The notes under the pieces: model-generated | Database searches by the model: none | What the model saw: the letters and a program-made list of their open reading frames with translations, nothing else | What the model was told of the DNA's origin: nothing | Shown here: positions 14,201 through 26,200 of the stretch, piece by piece | How positions within the stretch are numbered: the stretch's first letter is position 1 | Layout of the letters: the number at the start of each line of letters is the position of its first letter | Assembly (NCBI RefSeq): GCF_026151205.1 | Contig: NC_087082.1 | Span: 2,756,001-2,820,000 of the forward strand | Length of the DNA stretch: 64,000 nt | DNA from: Bolinopsis microptera | Taxonomy: Eukaryota > Ctenophora > Tentaculata > Lobata > Bolinopsidae | Direction: 5' to 3' | Program-made: the position numbers and the translations under genes

Positions 14201-17200
14201 ATCGCAAAAAATGAACAAAATTGCTCATATCTCAGTTCGCGATATTTGCGAAACTGATTTCGCTCAAAACAATAGAACTCAATAGGGTTTCAATATTTTG
14301 ACATGAAATTTTCAGAATCAACGTAGAATCGCATTTCGACCTAAAGTTTTAATATGGAATTTTGAGTTAGGCCTTTAAAAAAATTTGGCGGCCAAATTCT
14401 GAAAAATACCCGGCAAATTTCAGAATTTGGCCGCCAAATATATTGAGTTCTATTGTTTTGAGCGAAATCAGTTTCGCAAATATCGCGAACTGAGATATGG
14501 GCAATTTTGTTCATTTTTTGCGATTATTTGAACATAGAATCCACAGTTAGGTAGATACTGAGCTGATAATCATAGAAAATGTGTTGTATAGGCTTACCTT
14601 CCATATAAAGTTGGTTTCATTCAAAAATATTGATATTTGACCAATTTATGGGCCAAAATCGATCAAATTTGGTGCGTATACCCAAATATGGGCATATGGT
14701 TTTTGGCTCATAACTCAGTCATTTTTTGTCTAATCTTGATGAAAATTCATATACGAGTTCAGGGGACTACTAGCTACAAGTAGAGCACCTAAAATCTGGG
14801 TTTTGGGCATGTTCAGGGTATTTGGCTAAATTGGGCCTAATTTGGACCAAATATGGGCGTGGCTGCCCCGCGGGCACCGTTTGACGGTTGGGGTCCGGGA
14901 CCCCCTCAAAAGTTCGGTCACCGGCCCTAGTTTTTTGGTCAAATGCTATCTCGAAACCAAGTTTCACAAAAAAATCAGGGTGAACCCCCCCCCTCCCCCC
15001 CCCCCCCCCCCCCCCCCTTAACTAAATTTTACCCCTGCACTTTCCTAAAAGTAACTAAACCCCTCAGTCTGATATCCGAGCTGTACTCCGGCTTCTCATA
15101 CTCCGTGAACGACAAGAACTTTAGGACAGACGGAATCAAAGCAACGAAGCCAAAGAACTTGAGGAATTGTTATGATGATGGGGAGGAAAAGTATGCTTTT
15201 GTTATCATGATTATAATTATTGTAATTAAGATCACAGTCTTATAGGTAGTCGAGCATAAAACTTGTATTTTAAAAGTCGGGAAAGAATTGAGGGGCATTC
15301 ATAAAAGTAACCCGGTGCAATACGGTGAGTATATACTCACATTGTATGAATGACCATTGACCCCTAAAAATTCTTTCTGATTATCTTTTTGCACGAAAAT
15401 TGAAATATTTTCTTTCTATGAATTTAGCTTATTTCGCCATTAATTTACATAATCGAAATCTAGGTGCGATTGCGGTCACTGCGAAGAAACGTGCACTAAC
15501 GATAACTACCAACACTCTGAAAACCTTTGTCTTTTCTACGATACTTGCGAAGGTTTTTGGGATATATCTATATTTACAAATAACTTGATCTTATCTACCT
15601 GGGTTCTGAATACTTACATATTTTCAACGTACATTAATACCTCACCTATTCTACCTGGGTAAATAATGATCCCATCACAATATCTTAAAGAAACATCTCT
15701 CCTCTTCAGGTGACTTTCCGTGTGTTAACATCTCTCCTCCTCAGGTGACTTCCCGTGTGTTAACAGCACAGCGCCCCGCCCAGTTTCCCCATCAGACGAG
15801 AAGTTCTACAACGACCTCCTCTCCACTTGCCCCCAGTACACCAATAGTTCCGTGTGCTGCACCCACAGTCAGCTAGAGAGCTTTTCTAATAGGGTCTCCG
15901 CAGCCAAGGCTATCATTGGGGGTTGTCCCGCCTGCTATGCTAACTTTGTTAATATTTTCTGTCATCTGATGTGCGATCCGAATCAGAGTGCGTTTCAACA
16001 GGTGGTTTCTGAAAGTAATTTGTATATTGAGGGGGAGATAAAGGTGGCCGATAAAATAAGATATCATGTGTCTGATAAATTTGCTGTGAGTAAAGTTTCT
16101 TATTGTATATATTAACTTGAAATGAAAGCTCGATTTTCGGACTATTTTAATCGAAAGTAGTGCTAAAATTGAACAAATTAAAAATTGTCGCGAGTTTTGT
16201 GGTTTGATTTTAAAGAGGCCGTGAATTTTCGGACACGCGGCTGTAAACTCATAAACTGTGTCTTGAAAAGATCATGAATTATATTTTCAGCAAGCTACTT
16301 ACGACTCTTGCAAGAACGTAAGATCAGGCAACACAAAAGCCATTAACCTGATCTGCGACTCTTTAGACTGTGATCTGGATAATTTCTACGTTAGTTTGGG
16401 AATCAACAAATACACTGATCTCAAGGTCTTCTATGAGATATACAGTCCTGATAGTAAGTCCTGATAGTAACCTGGTTACTTAGTAACTAACCTAATAACC
16501 TGGTTATTTAGTAACTAGCTGAGTAACCTGGTTACTTAGTAACTAGCTTAGTGTCTTAGTGTTCAGTCCTGATAGTAAGTGACAGATACTCTCCGATCTG
16601 GACGATTAAAGAAAATGTCTACATAAATACGATAAATAACGGCAAATAACGACAAATTCCCTATCTTAAATTATTAAGTATGTAATAGAAAACAAAATCA
16701 TTAATGGTCAAAATATCACATCTCTTTCTTATATCTGATTATCCAGTAATTCAACTTATCTGATTTTATTTCAGGTGAAAAGGGACAAATGTACAGCGAG
16801 ATGAACATCAGCCCATTGGAAGGAGTCAGAATTCACCGCTGTAATGATACTGTAGATGGTAGGTGTACACTATACAGCCCACTACTATAAACGAGGAATT
16901 TAGTGTTAAGAGAGGCAGAAGATTGGATATTACTGTCCCCTCACCCCTAGTCAGCTCTTCGCCGTTAATTTCATACCCAGATATCAAAACCGATTATTTC
17001 CAACTGTTTCTCCACTTCTCGAATTTTCAGGAGAAGCCTGCAACTGTGACGACTGTCCTGCATCCTGCGAGAAAGATGACGACGACGACAACAACAACGA
17101 CAACAACGACAAACAAAGAAACTACGACAAATACACCCTCCCAGCAGCTGGGATTGCGGGGTTACTCCTCACTGTTGGGCTACTCTTTATGGCACACATT

Positions 17201-20200
17201 TCCTCTGAAAGAGAGGGGACCAGTACAGATTTGGTCCTGACTAATCTGTCTGCCAAGAGTTCGGCTCCGTTAGCTGAGAGCGACAATCTGTACAACAAGA
17301 TGTACCCCACTAAGTACTCTGACAAGGCCAATAAAGATGGTGGTGACGCAGAAGAGGTCCCCATCAAGGTCGTCCCCGAGAGCCCTCCAGTTAATAGAAT
17401 TCAACTTTTCATCAGGTTTGGATTCACTTGGTTCTACTTCATCTACATCTATAATTATGATTCAATCTGCTCAGAAGTCTCATACGTGCTGCATATTTAC
17501 CATAAGAATTATTTATAGTCTGTAAGACACAAAACTCTCTCAGGACCGTTTTCAAGTGCTGGGCTAACCTGGTGTACGAGCAGCCCCTTCTAGTCCTAGC
17601 AGGATTTGGGGTGTTTGTAATGGGCTGCAGTGTCGGACTCATCTTCTTCAGGATTACTTACGATCCTGTGGAGCTGTGGACTACTCCTACTAGTCAGAGC
17701 AGGATTAATAAGGTTACTTAGGTGACACATCGTTTTTAAGTACGGGCTGATAGCAATCTGCCGTCTGCGTGCACTGTAGTTTGAGCCTTTGAGGGTCCTA
17801 ATCAGCTCAAATAATCAAATATATAAAGGAGATGAACTATTAATTGGACCTGCAAAACTGCACGGGACGTCAAAGATATGTAAAAGTGTTGATCTATAAT
17901 CTGGAGAACTGGCTCGTTAAGTTTTATCGTAAAACGAGTAAATCTAATCTTATTTCAGGAGTATTTTGAATCAACGTTCGGAACGCCATACAGGGTGGCT
18001 CAGTTGATATTCTCCGAGAAAGTGCCTGGAACTTCGTTTGACGAGAATGGAAAGACATACAGCTCTATCCTGAGGTTTTGGGCGAGTCTTTGATTATTCT
18101 AAAATTGAGATTTAAGATAACTCAATAAGCTGCTATACCGTATTAACCTGAAGGCATGTTAATTGTAATCGCCAGTTCACCTCGTATTGTCTGAATTTTT
18201 TAAACGATTCAGTAAAAGCGTTGAACCATTTCTGCCATGATACATGTGAAAATTACCGTAATGAATCCAATTAAAATTATCCACTTTTTAAGGGAGGAAA
18301 ATATGAAACAGGTTTACCATGTACAAAAGCAACTCCTCGAAACGGTATCAGCAAGATCACAGATGAACAAAACAATCAAATTGTCTGATGTTTGTCATAA
18401 ACCTCTTGGTTAGTCTTAAATATAAGCTATGATATCTGCTCGATTTTTAACATCAATTCTTATCCCCCAAGAATACATGATAACTTATAGTTATGATAAG
18501 GCAGTTTTTCAAAAGGACCATTTTTAGAATTTCACAAATCTTTACAGAAACAAACTCCAGGAATCCACAGTAATAATGCTACATTCTTCAGGATCTCACG
18601 ACTTGAAAGAGCCCGTTAACAACTGCATCATCCTGTCCCCCTTCCAATGGAGGTTCAGTGAGTACAGTGGAGCATTCTTTGAGGACCAGACTACCCCCGA
18701 CCTGCCCACTTATCTGGACTTGTTCGAGCGTTGCGGTCAGCTGGACTTGTCACCTGACTGTTTCGGCTCCTACCGGGGGCCAATTATGACTGATACGGTG
18801 TTTGGTAAGTAAATATTGTAATTTGTGGGTTCGTTTTATACCATTATTCATCATATTAAGTGAGTCCGGTGATGCAAATTTGTGTTCTTCTTTGGAAGGT
18901 GAATTTTGAAAATTCGGCTTTCCTCAGAATTTTGAATTTGGGGGATTTCCGTTTATGCTCGAGGTAAGGTTTATAGAACTAGTAGGCGGATCAATATTTA
19001 ATTCTACTCTAGGAGGGTATGACAATATTTAATTCTACTCTAGGAGGGTACGACAGTAACTCCGACTCAAATCTGGAATATCTCACCAACAGTCGGGCAA
19101 TAATCCTAACCTTTGTGATAAGCGGGGAGGCGGTCCACAGGGACCAGGTTCTTGCGTGGGAGAAAGAGTTTGGGATCTTCATGAAGGAGATCAAGATGGA
19201 CAATCTCACTGTCAGCTACAACTGTGATCGTGCTTTAGAGGTAAGCTATCTGTGTCATTTCAGATGCTATGTTGGTTCTATCACGATCAATAGCTTTACA
19301 GCCGGGTTTTGAGGACTTTTTTACTGTGCATAACACTATACAGTGTGTATACGGATGAGCAGTCTTTTTACAATGTTAAACTCCAGATCCACTCACTAGC
19401 TGAAGTAGCTCTGATACATCGGTTTATAACCTGTAAGACTGGCCAGTGGCCTTTTACTATTGAAATTCTTATATTGTGCCGTAACAATTAATAATTATCC
19501 AGCGCTGGATAGCGACAACTAGCGCTGGATGGCGACAACTAGCGCTGGATAGCGCTAGTTGTCGCCATTCAGCGCTAGTTGTCGCGTTTTGACTATCGCA
19601 AAAGAACCAAAATTAGTAATTGTTTTATTAACAACAAATTAAAACTTAGTAATTGTTTTATTAACAACAAATTAAAACTTAGTAATTGTTTTATTAACAA
19701 CAAATTAAAAATTAGTAATTGTTTTATTAACAACAGGACGAACTGGATAGAGCATCACACGCTGATATCATGACTATAGTTATCAGTTATATTCTCATGT
19801 TTGTGTATGTCAGTACTACTCTGGGAAGACTGGCTTACTCGCCTGCCGCTTGCTTCATTCAGTCCAAGGTACATTTCAGGGGCTCTTTCATGTTGGTTTA
19901 TGTACAAAGTGGCTTATTGTAAAGATCAAGAAATTGGCTTAACTCATTTCTCATAGTATGATTATTTTATGCAAGCAAACCTTCAATTCGGCTTTACGTC
20001 AAGTATCAACAGATGTCCGTTCTTAAGTTAGATTAAAAGTCTTCACTCTTCCTCGCTTGATGTAAAAAGAAGAGTTATCGGATTGTGCGCCCTTAATTAC
20101 CCCCTATTATTACAGGTATCTATAGGCCTGGTTGGAGTTACTCTTGTCCTCATCAGTGTTAACTGCGCTCTCGGTATGTCCACTGGACCATTCAATAGGG

Positions 20201-23200
20201 ACTCTTTGATAGATTTTAAACTTGAATATGAAACTGTTGTGTAAATCATACTGTGAAGAAGTTGATTCTCACGGAATATTTCTCCTGCAGGTATAACATC
20301 CTACTTTCAACTTCCTGCCACACTGATTGTTATTGAAGTGGTTCCTTTCCTAGTCCTTGCTGTTGGGGTTGACAACGTATACATCTTAGTTCAGGTATAT
20401 CTTATTAGCTAGTTTATATATAATATATACAGGGTGTCCCAAAAAAGACTACCCAATAAAAAACCTTTGATGGGCAAAAATTTAGGTAGATCTTTCAGCG
20501 CAGAATTACTTTAGAGACTTTTAAAATGAGAGAAAATCGAAATGTCTTAAAATACAACTTAAAATTAGCAACTTATTATACATACAAGTCCGTCCTCGAT
20601 TTATATAGACATTTATATATTTATTTATATATCTTTATATTAAGACTAAAGTAACCCGTGCCTACAGCCGGGACTTCGCTGTCGCAGTTGAAATGCAAAA
20701 ATATAAACCCGCCTATTATATTCGAAAACACACATTACATTTTCGTAGTTAAAACGGTGCGAAAGTATATATATCCACCAGCGTGCGCTTTTTCGCATAG
20801 CGGGCTCTCACCAGCCCGCTGTCAAAGGGCCCGATATCTCTACAGCCCGCTCATGATATAGCCCGCTAACAAGTGACATTTAATTTGACCAGTAGCAATA
20901 TAGCCCGGAGTTCTCTAAAATATTTTCAGTTTCTGTATCGTCTCCATGTGAAATTCCTTATTACACTGACTATATTATATACATTTTATTTTTGTCTCCG
21001 GTAGGGCTGCTCATGCAGCTCGTGAGCAGATGACATGATACTTTGATTTATATCAAAGTTATTATAACACACTACATAATACACATCAGCACTATAATCC
21101 CCCTATATTATTGATATTCATCGTCACTGACATTACATTCATTATTCCCACGGCCCAGGAATGCAGTGCATCTCCAGCCCCTATATACGACACAGCCCTT
21201 TATGATTGGCTTACATTGAACACGTGACGTGTTACCATGGTTACAACAATTAGTGGCGACCTTTTCTATAGTTGACTTTTATACAAGCTCCATTGTTTAT
21301 TTATAAAATTATATATTAACTGTAATACGCCCGCTGGTGGATATAATCCACATCACCTCGACCCGCGGGCGGAAAAATCGTATAGCACTCGGGCCCGATG
21401 GGCCCTCCGTGCTATACGAAAATATGTCCTCCTCGGGCTAGCGCCCTCGGGGACATATGAAATATTGCACGCGCGTGCGCGTGCAATATTTTGTTCCGCC
21501 CGCGAGTCTCCGGTGATATGTATATATATACATATCACCGGAGACTCGCGGGCGGAACAAAATATTGCACGCGCACGCGCGTGCAATATTTCATATGTCC
21601 CCGAGGGCGCTAGCCCGAGGAGGACATATTTTCGTATAGCACGGAGGGCCCATCGGGCCCGAGTGCTATACGATTTTTCCGCCCGCGGGTCGAGGTGATG
21701 TGGATTATATCCACCAGCGTGCGCTTTTTTACATAGCGGGCTCTCACCAGCCCGCTGTCAAAGGGCCCGATATCTCTACAGCCCGCTCATGATATATCCC
21801 GCTAACAAGTGACATTTAATTTGACCAGTAGCAATATAGCCCGGAGTTCTCTAAAATATTTTCAGTTTCTGTATCGTCTCCATGTGAAATTCCATAAGAC
21901 AACAACTTACAAGTTACTTAGAACTATAGTTGAAACCGGTTTAATTCAATTTCATTAACGATGAATTCAATTGCAATAATCGTACTGTGAGCTAATTAGT
22001 GTAGTTTCTGTTTATTGTAGTTTTCTGTTTAGTGTAGTTTCAGCCCCTATATACGATACAGCCCTTTATGATTGGCTTACATTTAACACGTGACGTGTTA
22101 CCATGGTTACAACAATTAGTGGCGACCTTTTCCAGAGTTGACTTTTATACAAGCTCCATTGTTTATTTATAAAATTATATATTAACTGTAATACGCCCGC
22201 TGGTGGATATAATCCACATCACCTCGACCCGCGGGCGGAAAAATCGTATAGCACTCGGGCCCGATGGGCCCTCCGTGCTATACGAAAATATGTCCTCCTC
22301 GGGCTAGCGCCCTCGGGGACATATGAAATATTGCACGCGCGTGCGCGTGCAATATTTTGTTCCGCCCGCGAGTCTCCGGTGATATGTATATATATCCACC
22401 AGCGTGCGCTTTTTCGCATAGCGGGCTCTCACCAGCCCGCTGTCAAAAGGCCCGATATCTCTACAGCCCGCTCATGATATAGCCCGCTAACAAGTGACAT
22501 TTAATTTGACCAGTAGCAATATAGCCCGGAGTTCTCTAAAATATTTTCAGTTTCTGTATCGTCTCCATGTGAAATTCCTTATTACACTGACTATATAATA
22601 CATTTTATTTTTGTGTCCGGTAGGGCTGCTCATGCAGCTCGTGAGCAGATGACATGATACTTTGATTTATATCAAAGTTATTATAACACACTACATAATA
22701 CACATCAGCACTATAATCCCCCTATATTATTGATATTCATCGTCACTGACATTACATTCATTATTGATATTCCCACGGCCCAGGAATGCAGTGCATCTCC
22801 AGCCCCTATATACGACACAGCCCTTTATGATTGGCTTACATTGAACACGTGACGTGTTACCATGGTTACAACAATTAGTGGCGACCTTTTCTAGAGTTAA
22901 CTTTTATACAAGCTCCATTGTTTATTTATAAAATTATATATTAACTGTAATACGCCCGCTGGTGGATATAATCCACATCACCTCGACCCGCGGGCGTAAA
23001 AATCGTATAGCACTCGGGCCCGATGGGCCCTCCGTGCTATACGAAAATATGTCCTCCTCGGGCTAGCGCCCTCGGGGACATATGAAATATTGCACGCGCG
23101 TGCGCGTGCAATATTTTGTTCCGCCCGCGAGTCTCCGGTGATATGTATATATATCCACCAGCGGGCGTATTACAGTTAATATATAATTTTATAAATAAAC

Positions 23201-26200
23201 AATGGAGCTTGTATAAAAGTCAACTCTGGAAAAGGTCGCCACTAATTGTTGTAACCATGGTAACACGTCACGTGTTAAATGTAAGCCAATCATAAAGGGC
23301 TGTGTCGTATATAGGGGCTGAAACTACACTAAACAGAAAACTACAATAAACAGAAACTACACTAATTAGCTCACAGTACGATTATTGCAATTGAATTCAT
23401 CGTTAATGAAATTGAATTAAACCGGTTTCAACTATAGTTCTAAGTAACTTGTAAGTTGTTGTCTTATGGAATTTCACATGGAGACGATACAGAAACTGAA
23501 AATATTTTAGAGAACTCCGGGCTATATTGCTACTGGTCAAATTAAATGTCACTTGTTAGCGGGATATATCATGAGCGGGCTGTAGAGATATCGGGCCCTT
23601 TGACAGCGGGCTGGTGAGAGCCCGCTATGTAAAAAAGCGCACGCTGGTGGATATATTAGCGAAAGTATATATGAGCAACTAATTGATATTTCATGCACCC
23701 GGGTGTGAGCCAGTGCTCCCCATCGCACATCGGGGCATGTAATATCAATTCTGCTTTCCTGCCAAATTTGGCTCGAAAGTGTGATAATATATTATATCAT
23801 GGGCACTGGGGCAAACAGGTCCGATGATTAATGTGCTGCCATTCTTTAGACCAATTCAATATTGGTAACAGTACGGGTGAACTACCTGGCCATGACCAGG
23901 GTGGTTATAGGCTGGTGGAGTACTGCGTTCTAAAATGTTGAAGAGATACATTTGAATATTACAAATATTCTGATCATTTCCAGTTCAGATAATTTCTAGC
24001 TCGAAGCAGATAATGGCAAATTAAATGGCAAGGAAGATGAATACTGACTAAGAACTATAAAGCAGACTATTAACTATACTCGATAAAATTCTAAGTCAAC
24101 GATTACAAGTTGCATTGATTAAATCATTCTGAAATAACAGACAGTCAAGAATCAAAACGGACGATAACATTTTTGATGTGAATTAGGGCGTGTGGTGTAT
24201 AATGTGGACTGATAGATTATAGACACTAATTATAGCTCCACAACTCTATTTAAATACAAGAACTAGGAAATACTTTCACCTTATCGCAGATACACATTTA
24301 TGATAAGGACTCTGATGTATTTAATCAACACTTGAACGGATGTTCTATACATTGTATATTTTCGGTAGTAATGATCAAGTATAAAATTACCTCACACCGA
24401 TTAATATGCAGGATGTAATAATTACGTATCAAACGCGCTCGTGGCGGAATATTCTAGACGCCAATAATTACAAGTCCCATTCTCGATAAATATATTAATA
24501 TTCAATGCACTACGTATCACTTATGAGTAGAAAGCAAATTGCGCGGCATACAGCATTCACTGTGTCATAAATGTGATGAGCACGTGAGATCTTAATTGTA
24601 CGTATTGTATCTTCGATATCTGAAATACTAACTCATCGAGAGCTATATATAGCGTGAACATTATAAACATAAATAAGTTCGACATGTCTAGTTTGCTTTG
24701 GTGACATTTATAACTAACGTTTGATCAAATTCTGCTTTCCCGGCCAAATTTGGCTCCAAAGAAAGTGTGATAAAACATTAATCACATGTCTTCTCATGCG
24801 ATATCAACATTTTCAAAACTCGGCAAGCCTCGTGATTGAAAATGTCGATATAACCCTCGGCAAGCCTCGGGAAATATCGAAACTTTCGCTAACTCGGCAA
24901 GCCTCGTGGGCGAAAGTTTTGATATCGCATGAGAAGGCATGTGATAAATGTATAATATAACATAATATAATGTATCGTATAGTAATACGATACGCGGCAT
25001 ATTTCAAAGTGTAGGGTACTTTTTATACATATTTCCTTGCTCTGTAGTCTGCTATTACTTGTTTTTACACAGAAGAACTAAGAATAAATCATACAACCCT
25101 CCCTAGGGGCTTCGTGACTATTTCACGACCTACTTTGTAGAATCCCTCCCATTCCTCACAGAATGAGTCTTACACTCACGATCGAGTTCTTCAGTTGTCT
25201 TATGTGACTTTTGTTACCTGAGTAGTCTCCCTTGACGATTGGTCACATTTCAGTTTGCAAGATGAAAAATGTATATTTTCGTTAAGTCATAGCTACTCTG
25301 TTGACCGATTTTAGAGTGCTGTTAATAATGAAAATTTTATAAGATAAAGTATTTGATAAAAAGAATTTTAATAATAATCATAATAATCTGTTACTCAGCA
25401 AAGTGGTCACTTTTTGACGTAACAATGACATTATGTCATTTAGTCATGGATATTACATGTCATGACGCAGGTTGCAACCCCTGTCATGACAACGTAATAT
25501 CTATGACTATAAAAAATATAAATGATATAAACTAAATCACGGGCTTTTAACGCGTCGTTCATTTAGTTATTTGGTATCATATATACCAAACCAATTTGTT
25601 CTGCCAGCCAAACAAGTCTACTCTGCAAATATAATTTTTTTTGTTTTGTTTGGGGACCGGTACACCGGCCAATGTTTACAAAATCATATGATACATAAGA
25701 GTATAATTTTATTTAAAATACGTGAATATGAGAATTGGAAATTATGATGTAACCTTTTACATTCATTCATAAAAAATAAAAAACCAAAACTTTCAAAATT
25801 AAAACTTGCATACGGTATAATGATACCGTATCATGATTTATTAACATAGTAACAAATAAAGTGACAAATAATTTGATTTGATACGACAGATGATCACACG
25901 CACTGTTTTATAAGCTACTTGTGTCGGATTAACGATAGTGGGCAGTGCAGATTCGATAGTATAGTGCTCTGTATCAGTATAGTGCTCTTGTGACTTGTTT
26001 GAAGTTAATCTTTTGAAGTTATTTCTCAATTATTCTATTTCGTTTCTGTTCTCTTTTCTTGGCTAATGTTAGTGAGGATCGACTTAAGTATATCAAATAT
26101 TACATAGAATTTGAAAGACGTTTTCGGGATTGTTCAACTATAATCTTTTGCAGAATGAGCGATTTGATTAGTAAAGCGTGCGGCTCCTGTAATAAAAAAG

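Noticed and set aside
13758-14967. Nearly identical 65-codon frames on opposite strands in NPC1 intron 19
   Set aside because: They come from the inverted arms of foldback element 1.
19579-19773. 64-codon frame with [11 protein letters not shown] repeats
   Set aside because: It is the translation of the intronic 33-bp tandem array before exon 31 and ends in the wrong frame for the exon.
21353-22419. Identical 77-codon frames on both strands
   Set aside because: They are the two arms of one palindrome read in opposite directions, with no protein features.
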